A stretch of 64,000 bases of DNA from Chromatiaceae bacterium (GCA_016714645.1 JADKCI010000001.1:434001-498000); one strand, 5' to 3'. Positions 1 to 9,415 are shown, counted from the stretch's first letter. The notes: generated by a model from the sequence alone, not told the origin. Numbers and translations: made by a program.

Positions 1-571
1 CCGCGGCCCTTATGGCCTGCTCCAGGGCCGCTTCGTCCCCGCCCAGGCTGGCCTCCAGGTCACGACCCAGGCTGGACCAGCGCTCGCCGGTTGCGGGGCC
101 ATAGCCTTGGAAGAAGCGATTGGCCCCGGCCGCTGGCCGCCGGTGGGCCTGGTCGAGAAGTCTGACGATCAACCGCGACCCCAGGGTCGAGCCCTCCAGG
201 ACATAGAGGCAGCCGGCGACCCGGGCCAGGCCCTCGCCCGCATAGGGCGCGAATCCGGGGTCGGCTATGAATGGCGTTGGCTGGAAGGCGGGGTCGAGGT
301 GCCGGAGGTCGGCCTCGAGCCAGGTGGTCTTGACGAGGCGGCTGGACCAGTCGTAACCCCGGTCTTCCCAGACCGGGGCGCGCCCCAGCAGGTGCTGCTC
401 GCAGGCCACATTGGCCCGGTGAAAGCGCCGGAGTAACTCTTGATAGTCCCCACGCGTCAATTCCGGATCAACCAGGCGTCGCATCGCCGGCAAATCCTCT
501 AGGGTGTCGTGCAGGGGCGCCGTGGACTGTTTCAGGCGGACCATGACGCCGGGGATGGCAGGGGTGTTCAT
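1..571 (-). CDS. Biliverdin-producing heme oxygenase (3' end beyond window)
   Basis: The reverse strand is open from an ATG at 569-571 to the left edge, giving about 190 residues with the C-terminus missing. Residues 122-132 read LYVLEGSTLGS, the distal-helix signature of bacterial heme oxygenases. His21 in the segment APLHDTLE is in the right place for the proximal heme ligand. The family opens heme to biliverdin, iron and CO; in many proteobacteria it supplies the chromophore of a bacteriophytochrome, which would lie outside this window. The next gene on the other strand is a decayed binding protein, so no operon partner is visible. The family call is firm; the biological role is inferred. 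Confidence 0.85.
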   Translation of the reverse strand, partial: MNTPAIPGVMVRLKQSTAPLHDTLEDLPAMRRLVDPELTRGDYQELLRRFHRANVACEQHLLGRAPVWEDRGYDWSSRLVKTTWLEADLRHLDPAFQPTPFIADPGFAPYAGEGLARVAGCLYVLEGSTLGSRLIVRLLDQAHRRPAAGANRFFQGYGPATGERWSSLGRDLEASLGGDEAALEQAIRAA

Positions 572-725
572 AGGGGCTTGGCCGTCTTCACGACGGGGAT
601 GGTCAATAGGGGCCGAAGAGGATAGGCGATTAAGGCCTGCGCAACAATTTGGTCGCGAGTCCAGGCCGGCCCGGACTCCTGATCAGGACCCTCTGAGGCG
701 CCAGGCGCGTCCCGCGCAAGGGGCA

Positions 726-1303
726 TCGTCGAGACCGCTAAGGATATCCTGGCCTTTGAAGCGGCTCTGGTCGAGGAAGGCTTCGACTTCGCCTATAGGA
801 ATCCCTATCACTTCGTAGCCTTCAGCGCCAATTCTGGCTATCGAGCCTTGGCCCGCGACCGCTAGGAACGGCTCCAGGACAATCATGGTGGTGGCCAAGG
901 ACTCCCCTCTGAAGTCCCTGGAAGACCTGGCGGGCCGGGAACTGGTCTTTTCGGCGCCGGGGGCCTTCGCCGCCAGCCTGCTGACCCGGGCCGAGCTGGA
1001 AGGGCGCGGCATCCCCTTCCAGGCCCGCTTCGTCTCCTCCCATGATTCCGTCTATCTGAACGTCGCCAAGGGCCACTATGCCGCCGGCGGTGGCATCCGC
1101 CGTACCCTGGAGGCCCTGAGCCCTGAGCCCTGAGCCCTGAGCCCGGAGCCCGGAGGTCGGCGATACCCTGTGGGTGCTCTGGGAGACCGAGGGCTACACC
1201 CCCCATGCCATCCCCATCAGCCCCAGGGTGCCAGCCGCGGTGACCGAGGCCATTCTGACGGCCCTGATCGCTCTGGAGACCGAGGCGCCGGAACTGCTCT
1301 AGG
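726..1303 (+). pseudogene. Decayed phosphate/phosphonate-type ABC substrate-binding protein (PhnD-like)
   Basis: Three blocks of one binding-protein sequence lie in different frames. The first (about 726-862) contains FDFAYRNPYHFVAFSA and ends at an in-frame TAG (863-865). The second (885-1133) contains VVAKDSPLKSLEDLAGRELV and FVSSHDSVYLNVAKG, typical of periplasmic phosphonate/phosphite-binding proteins. The third (from 1156) reads GDTLWVLWETEGYTPHAIP. The jump from block two to three coincides with a tandem heptanucleotide array at 1114-1155; removing four units would restore the frame. The N-terminal signal peptide and first lobe are not recognisable. No permease or ATPase gene is adjacent. 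The gene is clearly non-functional as it stands. Confidence 0.75.
1114..1155 (+). repeat. Heptanucleotide tandem array, 4 x CCCTGAG + 2 x CCCGGAG
   Basis: Six head-to-tail 7-bp units sit inside the binding-protein pseudogene. Relative units CCCTGAG-CCCGGAG-GTC would encode LSPEV and keep the frame, so four extra units (28 nt) give a frameshift. Slipped-strand expansion is the simplest explanation. Confidence 0.85.
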
Positions 1304-1399
1304 ACGCGGTCCTGGCTCCCTTGACCCCGGCCAAGGACAGCGACCAGGACGATGTCCATGCCCTGGATCTCCAGCGTCTTGACTGTCTGTCAAGAATTC

Positions 1400-1421
1400 C
1401 CGCCCCCTAGTCAGGGGGCGG
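1400..1421. other. Perfect 9-bp GC hairpin, loop AGTC
   Basis: CCGCCCCCT and AGGGGGCGG are perfectly complementary around a 4-nt loop. It lies between the pseudogene and the next gene and is not followed by a T-run on either strand, so a terminator role is possible but unproven. The rest of 1304-1598 shows nothing else recognisable. Confidence 0.5.
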
Positions 1422-1598
1422 TCCGGGATAAGACCCTCCCGCGCCTTGAGCCCCAAACCCGGCCAGGCGCAACCCTTCGGGTGTCCCGATCCATCCCTCC
1501 CGACTTCCCTTGGGTCAAGTAAAGAACCCATAAAACTCCGCATGACCAGGCGGCTATCTTCCGGTAGTATCCAGGCCAACAGCCACGGGGAAATCGCC

Positions 1599-2042
1599 AT
1601 GCCGACAGAACGCAAAGTACGCCGTTACACCGCATTTTTCCCAGGCTGGGCGACGGCTTTCGGGGCCCATGAGCAAGACGCGAGCGATCCGCGCGGGCTG
1701 GTCTGGCTGCACGGCGAACATCAGTTGGGACTCATCCTGTCGCCCGAGATCAAGCATTTCCTTTACCCCCTCTTTTTAGGCAATAGCCACGCGGAGGCAC
1801 CGGCTGTGGCGCTCGGGGCGGGCCTGCTGCGTGTCGAAGGGGTGGAGCTAAACCTCGGCGAGGGGGACAGCCGCGCCCTCACAGCCCTGATGGAACTGGT
1901 GGCGAGCGAGGGTGACCTGCACCTGTCCCAGACCTACCACCTCATCTATCCCAGCGGTACCCGGATCCTGACCCTGAGCCCCAAGGCCCCCCTGCCGCTG
2001 GTCTATCGCGAGATCGCCCCCCTGCTGCTCCAGTTGATCTGA
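1599..2042 (+). CDS. Hypothetical protein upstream of polA
   Basis: A 147-residue soluble protein that I do not recognise. The ATG at 1599 was chosen over upstream in-frame ATGs (1446, 1542) because GGGGAAATCGCC precedes it as a plausible ribosome site and the upstream residues look like untranslated GC-rich sequence. It starts MPTERKVRRYTAFFPGWATA and ends in a leucine-rich helix. No signal peptide or membrane segment is apparent. It ends about 50 bp before polA on the same strand, so co-transcription is possible. No function is proposed. Confidence 0.65.
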   Translation: MPTERKVRRYTAFFPGWATAFGAHEQDASDPRGLVWLHGEHQLGLILSPEIKHFLYPLFLGNSHAEAPAVALGAGLLRVEGVELNLGEGDSRALTALMELVASEGDLHLSQTYHLIYPSGTRILTLSPKAPLPLVYREIAPLLLQLI

Positions 2043-2090
2043 TTCCCGGAATCGCCGCACGCCATCCGGCGATTCACCTTGCCGCCACGG

Positions 2091-4838
2091 ATGCCCGCCA
2101 TGGAACCCCCCTACCCCCTGGTCCTCGTTGACGCCTCTTCCTACCTCTTCCGCGCCTATCACGCCCTGCCCAAGCTGAACAACTCCAAGGGCGAGGCCAC
2201 GGGCGCCCTGATCGGGGTGCTCAACATGCTGCGCAAGCTGCGGGAGGACTACCGGCCCGAGTTCATGGCCGTGATCTTCGACGCCCCCGGCAAGACCTTT
2301 CGCGACGACCTCTTTCCCGCCTACAAGGGCCATCGTCCCGCCATGCCGGATGACCTGCGGGAACAGATCGAGCCTCTTCACGCCATCATTCAGGCCATGG
2401 GCCTGCCCCTGCTGAGGGTACCGGAGGTGGAGGCGGACGATGTCATCGGTACCCTGGCGACCCGCGCCGCCGCCCAGGGGCTGACGACCCTGATCTCGAC
2501 CGGCGACAAGGATCTGGCACAACTGGTTGGCGACCATGTCACCCTCATCAACACCATGAGCGACGAGCGCCTGGATCGCCAGGGCGTCATCGACAAGTTC
2601 GGCGTGCCGCCGGAGCGCATCGTCGATTATCTGACCCTGGTCGGCGACAGTGTGGACAACATCCCCGGCGTCCCCAACTGTGGCCCCAAGACCGCCGTCA
2701 AGTGGCTCCAGGAATTCGGCGATCTGGAGGGGGTCATGGCCCACGCCGCCCAGGTCAAGGGCAAGGTGGGTGAAAACCTGCGCCAGAGCCTGGACCGGCT
2801 CCCCCTGTCGCGCTCTCTGACCCAAATCAAGCTCGATCTGGAGCTGGGTTTGGAATTCGCGGACCTCAAGCCCACCGCCCAGGACCCGGAGGCCCTGAGG
2901 GCCTGGTATCGCCGCATCGAGTCGCGCCGGCTGCTGGAGAGCCTGGACGGGAAGGAGGGGGCCCGGGGCGCGCCAGCGGAGGCGACGGCGGCCGGCCCGG
3001 CGGGGGCCGCCATCCAGGTCGACCCGGCTGCCGCCTACGAAATCCTCCTCGACCCGGCGCGCCTCGATGTCTGGCTGACCCGTCTGGAAGCGGCCAAAGG
3101 CTTCGTCATCGACACCGAGACCACCAGCCTGGACTATATCCAGGCCCGCATCGTCGGCCTCTCCTTCGCGGTGGAGGCGGGGGCGGCGGTCTATGTCCCG
3201 CTCGCCCACACCTATGTCGGCGCTCCGCCCCAACTCGACCGGGAGGAGGTGCTGGCGCGGCTCAAGCCCCTGCTGGAGGACCCGGCGCGGCCCAAGGTCG
3301 GCCAGAATCTCAAGTACGACATGAGCGTGCTCGCCAACCATGGCATCGGGCTCCAGGGTATCGCCCACGACACCATGCTGGAGTCCTATGTCCTCGATAG
3401 CACCGCCAGCCGCCATGATATGGATTCCCTGGCCCTCAAGTACCTGGGCCACAAGACCATCCATTTCGAGGACATCGCCGGCAAGGGGGCCAAGCAACTC
3501 GGTTTCGATCAGGTCCCCCTGGAAACCGCCGGCCCCTATGCCGCCGAGGATGCCGAGGTCACCCTGCGTCTCCACCAGGCCTTCTGGCCCCGGCTAGAGC
3601 AGCAACCCGGTCTCGCCCGTCTTTACCAGGAGATCGAAATCCCCCTGGTGCCGGTCCTCTCGCGCCTGGAACGCCAGGGGGTGCGCATCGACCGCGATCG
3701 CCTGGCCGCCCAGAGCCGCGACCTGACTGGGCGCATCGCCGCCCTGGAGGAAGCCGCCTATCGCGTCGCCGGGCGCCCCTTCAACCTGGGCTCGCCCAAG
3801 CAGATCGGCGAGATTTTCTTCACCGAGCAGGGCCTGCCGGTGGTGGAGAAGACCCCCAAGGGGGCCCCCTCCACCTCCGAATCCGTGCTGCAGCAACTGG
3901 CCGACGCCGGCCACGAACTGCCCCGGATCATTCTGGAGCATCGCGGCCTCGCCAAGCTCAAATCGACCTACACCGACAAGCTGCCCCAGATGGTCAGCCC
4001 GGTCACGGGGCGGGTGCATACCTCCTACCATCAGGCGGTGGCCGCCACCGGTCGCCTCTCGTCCTCGGACCCCAATCTGCAGAACATCCCCATCCGCAGC
4101 GAGGACGGCCGGCGCATCCGTCTGGCCTTCATCGCCGATCCGGGCTGCAAGCTGGTCGCCGCCGATTATTCCCAGATCGAACTGCGCATCATGGCCCACC
4201 TCTCCGGGGACGAGCGCCTGCTGGCCGCCTTTGCCGCCGGTCTGGACATCCATAGCGCCACCGCCGCCGAGGTCTGGGGCCTGGCCCCGGACCAGGTCGG
4301 CGTCGACCAGCGCCGTGCCGCCAAGGCCATCAATTTCGGGCTCATCTATGGCATGTCGGCCTTCGGCCTGGCGCGGCAACTGGGTATAGAGCGCGGCGAG
4401 GCCCAGGCCTACGTGGACCGCTATTTCCAGCGCTACACCGGGGTGAAGGACTTTATGGACCGCACCCGCCTGCAGGCGCGTCGGGACAAATACGTCGAGA
4501 CCCTGTTCGGGCGGCGCCTCTACCTGCCGGACATCGACCACTCCAACCAGGGACGCCGCGCCGGTTCCGAGCGCACCGCCATCAATGCCCCCCTGCAGGG
4601 TACGGCCGCCGACATCATCAAGCGGGCCATGATCGCCGCCGATAGCTGGATTCAGACCGAGCACCCCTCGGTGCGCATGATCATGCAGGTCCATGATGAG
4701 TTGGTCTTTGAGGTCGAAGAGGCGGCGGTCCCGGCGGCCTCGGAGCACATCCGTGCCGCCATGGAGTCCGCCGCCGATCTGGCTGTTCCTCTTCTGGTGC
4801 AGATCGGCGTCGGCGACAATTGGGAGGAGGCACATTGA
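2091..4838 (+). CDS. polA: DNA polymerase I
   Basis: About 915 residues, the normal length for a full three-domain Pol I. The N-terminal 5' nuclease domain begins LVLVDASSYLFRAYHALP. A 3'-5' exonuclease domain follows near residue 345 with its acidic motif FVIDTETTSLD. The polymerase domain carries motif A (DYSQIELRIMAHLSGDE), motif B (RRAAKAINFGLIYGMS) and motif C (QVHDELVFEVEE). All three activities therefore look intact, fitting Okazaki-fragment maturation and repair. Starts at TTG 2079, ATG 2091 and ATG 2100 are all in frame; none has a strong ribosome site, so the exact start is uncertain. argE begins 17 bp after the stop. Confidence 0.97.
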   Translation: MPAMEPPYPLVLVDASSYLFRAYHALPKLNNSKGEATGALIGVLNMLRKLREDYRPEFMAVIFDAPGKTFRDDLFPAYKGHRPAMPDDLREQIEPLHAIIQAMGLPLLRVPEVEADDVIGTLATRAAAQGLTTLISTGDKDLAQLVGDHVTLINTMSDERLDRQGVIDKFGVPPERIVDYLTLVGDSVDNIPGVPNCGPKTAVKWLQEFGDLEGVMAHAAQVKGKVGENLRQSLDRLPLSRSLTQIKLDLELGLEFADLKPTAQDPEALRAWYRRIESRRLLESLDGKEGARGAPAEATAAGPAGAAIQVDPAAAYEILLDPARLDVWLTRLEAAKGFVIDTETTSLDYIQARIVGLSFAVEAGAAVYVPLAHTYVGAPPQLDREEVLARLKPLLEDPARPKVGQNLKYDMSVLANHGIGLQGIAHDTMLESYVLDSTASRHDMDSLALKYLGHKTIHFEDIAGKGAKQLGFDQVPLETAGPYAAEDAEVTLRLHQAFWPRLEQQPGLARLYQEIEIPLVPVLSRLERQGVRIDRDRLAAQSRDLTGRIAALEEAAYRVAGRPFNLGSPKQIGEIFFTEQGLPVVEKTPKGAPSTSESVLQQLADAGHELPRIILEHRGLAKLKSTYTDKLPQMVSPVTGRVHTSYHQAVAATGRLSSSDPNLQNIPIRSEDGRRIRLAFIADPGCKLVAADYSQIELRIMAHLSGDERLLAAFAAGLDIHSATAAEVWGLAPDQVGVDQRRAAKAINFGLIYGMSAFGLARQLGIERGEAQAYVDRYFQRYTGVKDFMDRTRLQARRDKYVETLFGRRLYLPDIDHSNQGRRAGSERTAINAPLQGTAADIIKRAMIAADSWIQTEHPSVRMIMQVHDELVFEVEEAAVPAASEHIRAAMESAADLAVPLLVQIGVGDNWEEAH

Positions 4839-4855
4839 GTCAGTCAGGAGCCACC

Positions 4856-6013
4856 ATGCATCACCAACCGCCTAAACTCCGCGCCATGCTCAATGACCTG
4901 ATTGCCTTGCCCACGGTGAGCAGCGTCAAGCCGGAACTGAACATGGGCAACCGGCACCTGGTTGATCGCCTAGGGGAATGGCTGCTGGGGGCCGGCTTCC
5001 GGGTGGAGGTCATGGAACTACCCAATCAGCCGGGCAAGGCCAATCTGATCGCGACCCTGGGCACCGGGCCCGGGGGGTTGGTCCTGTCCGGGCACACCGA
5101 TACGGTCCCCTATGATGCCGGGCGCTGGCGGCGCGACCCCTTCGAAATCACGGAAGAGGACGGCCGGCTCTACGGCCTGGGCACCAGCGACATGAAGTCC
5201 TTTCTGGCCCTAGCGCTGGAGGCGGCGCGGGGATTGACCGCTAAGGATATGCAGTGGCCCCTGACTATTCTGGCGACGGCGGACGAGGAGTCCTCCATGA
5301 GCGGGGCCCGGGCACTGGTCCAGGCGGGCCGGCCCCTGGGGCGCTATGCCGTGATCGGCGAGCCGACCTCCCTCCGGCCGGTGCGGTTGCATAAGGGGGT
5401 GATGAACGAGGCCGTGCGTCTGATCGGCCAGCCAGGGCACGCCAGTGACCCGGCCCTGGGTAATTCGGCCCTAGAGGGGATGCATGAGGTCATGGGGGAG
5501 ATCCTGGCCTGGCGTCGGGAGTTGCAGGAGCGGCATCGCCATCCCGCCTTCGCGGTGCCGGTGCCGACCATTAACCTGGGCCATATCCACGGTGGCGACA
5601 ACCCCAACCGAATCTGCGGCGATTGCGAGCTGCTGCTGGACCTGCGGGTCCTGCCGGGGCTGAACGTAGAGGAGTTACGCGCCCAACTTGCCGCGCGAGT
5701 CGCCCGGGTGGCGGAGCGACGCGGCCTGGGCTGGGAGGTGGCGCCCCTGTTTGAAGCCATACCGCCGGCGGAGACCCCCGCCGCCTCCGCCATCGTCCAG
5801 GCCAGCGAAGCTCTGACCGGCCATGCTGCCGAGGCCGTGGGCTTCGGCACCGAGGCGCCCTTTTTGAATCGGCTTGGTCTGGAGACCGTCATCCTGGGTC
5901 CCGGCAACCTGGCTCAGGCCCATCAGCCGGACGAATACCTGGAGACGGCGCGCATACCGCCGACCCTGGACCTGCTGCGCGCCCTCATCCGCCGCTTCTG
6001 CATCGAAGGCTGA
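4856..6013 (+). CDS. argE: Acetylornithine deacetylase
   Basis: 385 residues, close to the 383 of E. coli ArgE. It removes the acetyl group from N-acetylornithine in arginine synthesis. M20 peptidase-type metal ligands are visible: SGHTDTVP, GLGTSDMKS, the catalytic ATADEESS, IGEPT and the late AQAHQPDEYL histidine. The ATG at 4856 has GGAG five bases upstream. An in-frame TTG at 4835, overlapping the polA stop and preceded by GGGAGGAGG, is a credible alternative. Succinyl-diaminopimelate desuccinylase (DapE) is the main other family option, but the spacing and the VSSVKPELNMGN segment favour ArgE. Confidence 0.9.
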   Translation: MHHQPPKLRAMLNDLIALPTVSSVKPELNMGNRHLVDRLGEWLLGAGFRVEVMELPNQPGKANLIATLGTGPGGLVLSGHTDTVPYDAGRWRRDPFEITEEDGRLYGLGTSDMKSFLALALEAARGLTAKDMQWPLTILATADEESSMSGARALVQAGRPLGRYAVIGEPTSLRPVRLHKGVMNEAVRLIGQPGHASDPALGNSALEGMHEVMGEILAWRRELQERHRHPAFAVPVPTINLGHIHGGDNPNRICGDCELLLDLRVLPGLNVEELRAQLAARVARVAERRGLGWEVAPLFEAIPPAETPAASAIVQASEALTGHAAEAVGFGTEAPFLNRLGLETVILGPGNLAQAHQPDEYLETARIPPTLDLLRALIRRFCIEG

Positions 6014-6188
6014 CAACCCCGGCCGGAGCCTGGCGGCGTCGCGCGGGGTTTCCCCTCTGCTGGCGGTGAACTTTTTCCGGCCGAGAGGTTCTCATTGGGT
6101 GAGCGCTTTCAAAACCGGTTGCCTTCCCTTCCCCCTGGCTAACCGGATTCCCGGTCCCCCACCGGGGGGCGCTCTTACCTCGCCCTTC

Positions 6189-6218
6189 ACCCCCCCCTTG
6201 AACGGCGGGGTTTCTTTT
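6189..6218 (+). terminator. Possible rho-independent terminator
   Basis: An imperfect C-run/G-run stem (ACCCCCCCC with GGCGGGGT around TTGAAC) is followed by TTTCTTTT. It lies about 175 bp past argE and faces a convergent gene. The rest of 6014-6292 shows no gene. Confidence 0.4.
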
Positions 6219-6292
6219 GTCCGCCCCGCTTTCGGACCTGGACGCGATCAAGCCGCAAGAGCCCTTGTGCCGCTGCGCGGATTGGCGGTGGC

Positions 6293-6616
6293 CTACCAGC
6301 TATAGAGAATCCATTGGGGAACGGCGTTGTTCCAGACCCGGTCCTGCTGTACGTCCAGGGTCCCATCGCCATTGGTGTCGATCAAATAGTAGGGTGGGCC
6401 GATCTGGGGCTGGATGCGCACCATGTAGAGTTGGCCCTTGATGCGGTACTCGTAGACGGTGCCGCGATCCGTCTCCAGAATGGTGACGTCCGGCTGTACC
6501 GATTCGCCGGGGTAGCCCGCAGGGGGCAACTCCGGGGCTGCGAGTTGGGTTTCGGACTGGGCCCAGGCCGCCAGGGAGGCGGCGCCCAGGAGGGTCGCGG
6601 TCAGGATCCGTTTCAT
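6293..6616 (-). CDS. DUF2782 family exported protein
   Basis: About 107 residues with an N-terminal signal peptide (MKRILTATLLGAASLAAWAQ) and probable cleavage after AWA. The mature part has VTILETDRGTVYEYRIKG, QIGPPYYLIDTNGDG and a C-terminal PQWILYSW, which are the conserved blocks of DUF2782. The family is small, periplasmic and often sits near polA or thrB in Gammaproteobacteria; polA is indeed close. Its function is not known to me. An in-frame TTG 12 bp upstream is an alternative start. It is convergent with argE and divergent from rep. Confidence 0.85.
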   Translation of the reverse strand: MKRILTATLLGAASLAAWAQSETQLAAPELPPAGYPGESVQPDVTILETDRGTVYEYRIKGQLYMVRIQPQIGPPYYLIDTNGDGTLDVQQDRVWNNAVPQWILYSW

Positions 6617-6815
6617 GGGGTTCGCCAAAGCCTGCGGGTTGCCGTTAGTCCGTGTATGTTATTACGTCACGCCCGGGAATTCCCTTCTTTGTTGCTCATG
6701 GATGGGCGGGCTCGGGCATAATGCCGCCCGGCGCTCGCCGGGCCCACCCCCCGGTTCCCGTCCCCGTCAGTTCCCGTGATCCCTTGCGCGCCCCGCCTTG
6801 CCCTCAGGCTGCCCC

Positions 6816-8822
6816 ATGAAAGACCTCAATCCCCGACAGCTCGAAGCCGTGCGCTATGTGGGCGGCCCCCTGCTCGTGCTCGCTGGCGCCGGATCGGGCA
6901 AAACCCGCGTCATTGCCCGCAAGATCGCCTACCTCGTCGGCGAATGCGGCCTGGCGCCGCGCCATATCGCCGCCGTCACCTTCACGAACAAGGCGGCACG
7001 CGAGATGAAGGCGCGGGTTGCGAGCGCCCTCAAAGGCCGGGAGGGCCGGGGCCTCACCATCTCTACCTTCCACACCCTGGGACTCGACATCCTGCGCCGC
7101 GACCATGCCCGCGCCGAGCTGCGACGCGGCTTTTCCCTCTTCGACCCCCAGGACGCCGAGGCCATCATCAAGGAGCACCTGCGGGGCCGGCGTCAGGATG
7201 ACGCCCTGACCCCCGCCGCCGTCCAGTCCCGTATCTCGGCCTGGAAGAATTCACTCGTCGAGCCCGCCGAGGCCCTCAGCCACGCCGAGGATGACTTCGA
7301 GGCCGACCTCGCCCGCCTCTACGCCGACTACCAGCGCAGCCTGCACGCCTACAATGCCGTCGATTTCGACGACCTCATCCGTCTGCCGGCACGCCTCTTC
7401 GCCGCCCAGCCCGACCTGCTGGAGACCTGGCAGTCGCGCCTGCGCTACCTGCTGGTGGACGAGTATCAGGATACCAACGGCGCCCAATACGAACTGGTTC
7501 GGCGCCTGGTCGGTCCCCGGGGCGCTCTGACCGTGGTCGGTGACGACGACCAGTCGATCTACGCCTGGCGCGGTGCCCGGCCCGAAAACCTCGCCCGGCT
7601 CAAAGAGGATTTTCCGACCCTCAAGGTCGTGATGCTGGAGCAGAATTACCGCTCCAGCGGGCGCATCCTGGGCCTCGCCAATGCCCTCATCGCCCATAAC
7701 ACCCACCTCTTCGAGAAACGCCTCTGGTGTGCTCATGGCGAAGGGGAGCGCCCCCGGGTCATCACCTGTCGCGACGAGGCCCACGAAGCCGAGCGGGTGG
7801 TCTCGGAGATCCTGCACCGGCGCTTCGCCGACCAGGCCAATTTCGGCGACTTCGCCATCCTCTATCGCGGCAACCACCAGGCGCGGCTCTTCGAGCAGGC
7901 CCTGCGCGAACACGACATCCCCTACTTTCTCAGCGGCGGCACCTCCTTCTTCGCCCGGGCCGAGATCAAGGACGTCATGGCCTACATGCGTCTCCTCGCC
8001 AACCCCGAGGATGACGCCGCCTTTCTGCGCATCGTCAACACCCCGCGCCGGGAGATCGGGCCCAACACCCTGGAGAAGCTGGCGGGCTATGCCCGGGAGC
8101 GGGGCGTACCCCTGCTGCGCGCCTGCGGCGAACTGGGGCTGGGTCAGCGCCTGGAGCGGCGACCTCGCGAGCGTCTGGAGCAATTCGCCGCCTGGCTCGA
8201 CACCCATGCCCGCCACGCCGCCAGCGAGCCGGTGGCCGCCGTCCGCGCCCTGGTGGAGGGTATGAACTACGCCGCCTGGCTGAAGGAGAATGCCTCCAGC
8301 CTGCCGGTCGCCGAACGGCGTTTGGAGAATGTCCACGACCTGCTCAACTGGCTCGATGCCCTCGGCAAGGGTGAAAATGAGGGTAAGTCCCTGCAGGATC
8401 GCGTTGGCCACCTGTCCCTCATGGACGTGCTGCAACGCCAGGAGGAAGAAGAGGGTGGCGACCGCGTCGCCCTCATGACCCTCCACGCCGCCAAGGGGCT
8501 GGAGTTTCCGCACGTCATGCTGGTCGGCATGGAGGAGGAACTGCTGCCGCATCGCGTCAGCATCGAGGACGACAGCATCGAGGAGGAGCGGCGCCTCGCC
8601 TATGTCGGCATCACCCGTGCCCGCGAGCACCTGACCTTTACCCTGGCCAAGCGCCGCAAGCGCTTCGGCGAAATGGTCCAGGTCCAGCCCAGCCGCTTTC
8701 TGGAGGAATTACCCGAGAGCGGCCTGGATTGGGATACCCGCCGGGTGGACAACGCCGAGGAAAACCGCGCCCGCGGCACCGCCCATCTGGCCGGCCTGAA
8801 AGGCCTGCTGGGGACGACTTGA
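6816..8822 (+). CDS. rep: ATP-dependent DNA helicase Rep
   Basis: 668 residues, near the 673 of E. coli Rep. It is a UvrD/Rep superfamily 1A 3'-5' helicase that helps restart and clear replication forks. Motifs in order: Q-motif LNPRQLEAV, Walker A LAGAGSGKT, AVTFTNKAAREMK, TISTFHTLGLDIL, Walker B VDEYQDT, GDDDQSIYAWRGARP, LEQNYRSSGRIL, LMTLHAAKGLEFPHVMLVG, and VGITRARE. The Rep-like features FSLFD near residue 105 and the C-terminal HLAGLKGLLG favour Rep over UvrD. Start ATG 6816 was preferred to the upstream in-frame 6798 because alignment to Rep begins at MKDLNPRQ. Confidence 0.93.
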   Translation: MKDLNPRQLEAVRYVGGPLLVLAGAGSGKTRVIARKIAYLVGECGLAPRHIAAVTFTNKAAREMKARVASALKGREGRGLTISTFHTLGLDILRRDHARAELRRGFSLFDPQDAEAIIKEHLRGRRQDDALTPAAVQSRISAWKNSLVEPAEALSHAEDDFEADLARLYADYQRSLHAYNAVDFDDLIRLPARLFAAQPDLLETWQSRLRYLLVDEYQDTNGAQYELVRRLVGPRGALTVVGDDDQSIYAWRGARPENLARLKEDFPTLKVVMLEQNYRSSGRILGLANALIAHNTHLFEKRLWCAHGEGERPRVITCRDEAHEAERVVSEILHRRFADQANFGDFAILYRGNHQARLFEQALREHDIPYFLSGGTSFFARAEIKDVMAYMRLLANPEDDAAFLRIVNTPRREIGPNTLEKLAGYARERGVPLLRACGELGLGQRLERRPRERLEQFAAWLDTHARHAASEPVAAVRALVEGMNYAAWLKENASSLPVAERRLENVHDLLNWLDALGKGENEGKSLQDRVGHLSLMDVLQRQEEEEGGDRVALMTLHAAKGLEFPHVMLVGMEEELLPHRVSIEDDSIEEERRLAYVGITRAREHLTFTLAKRRKRFGEMVQVQPSRFLEELPESGLDWDTRRVDNAEENRARGTAHLAGLKGLLGTT

Positions 8823-8963
8823 AGGGCCGGTGGCCAAGGGTTGCCCGGGTAAGCGGGGTGTTCGGTAGGGTCAGTGCCAAGCCCGGCGCCCGGGAATTTT
8901 GCCCCCCCAGGATGTCAACGGGATGACAAAGCCTCGGCACCAGTTATATACTTCACCACCTTA

Positions 8964-9037
8964 GGCTGAGTGGCAGAGTGGTCATGCAGCGGCCTGCAAA
9001 GCCGTGCACCCCGGTTCGATTCCGGGCTCAGCCTCCA
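8964..9037 (+). tRNA. tRNA-Cys (GCA)
   Basis: A full cloverleaf is seen: acceptor GGCTGAG/CTCAGCC, discriminator T, encoded CCA at 9035-9037, anticodon loop CTGCAAA with GCA at 8996-8998, and T-loop GGTTCGATTCC. T73 is the expected identity base for tRNA-Cys. Confidence 0.96.
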
Positions 9038-9118
9038 CCTTCCTTCCTCATTGCTTATTCGCCAGAGCCTCCCGGGCCGACGGCAGGGTCAGATCCCCCC
9101 AGGTTCCACCCCCCTCCC

Positions 9119-9203
9119 GCCCGGGTGGCGAAATCGGTAGACGCAAAGGACTTAAAATCCTTCGACGCGAGTCATGCGGGTTCGAGTCCCGCCCCGGGCA
9201 CCA
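9119..9203 (+). tRNA. tRNA-Leu (TAA)
   Basis: An 85-nt class II tRNA with acceptor GCCCGGG/CCCGGGC, anticodon loop CTTAAAA (TAA at 9153-9155), long variable arm, GGGTTCGAGTCCC T-arm and encoded CCA. The sequence after it changes character to accessory DNA, which fits tRNA-Leu as an integration site, although no duplicated 3' end was found. Confidence 0.96.
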
Positions 9204-9225
9204 TTCAAAAACAATGAGTTCCGCC

Positions 9226-9278
9226 GTCTACACGGAAAACTCGGGATAACCGGTTGGCCATGTAGACGCAGTGTAGAC
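9226..9278. repeat. Three copies of GTCTACA(C) / (G)TGTAGAC beside tRNA-Leu
   Basis: GTCTACAC at 9226, TGTAGAC at 9261 and GTGTAGAC at 9271 form one inverted and one direct pair within 53 bp of tRNA-Leu. Short repeats like this can be integrase arm sites left after an excised element, but no integrase gene remains. The rest of 9204-9970 holds the small ORF below, two hairpins and no other gene I can support. Confidence 0.45.
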
Positions 9279-9372
9279 AGGGGCCCCCTTTTTTGGCCTT
9301 TGGCCGCCCTTTTTAGTCCTTCGACGGCCGTTTTCCCCGACGGACGGCTCGGCCCCTCCCTACGGACACAAA

Positions 9373-9390
9373 AACCGGCCGAAGCCGGTT
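9373..9390 (-). terminator. Rho-independent terminator, minus strand
   Basis: On the minus strand AACCGGC-TTCG-GCCGGTT is followed directly by TTTTG. The perfect 7-bp stem with a UUCG tetraloop and T-run sits 25 bp past the stop of the small minus-strand ORF. Confidence 0.65.
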
Positions 9391-9415
9391 CTGCGTTGCC
9401 CATCGTTCGCCGCCG

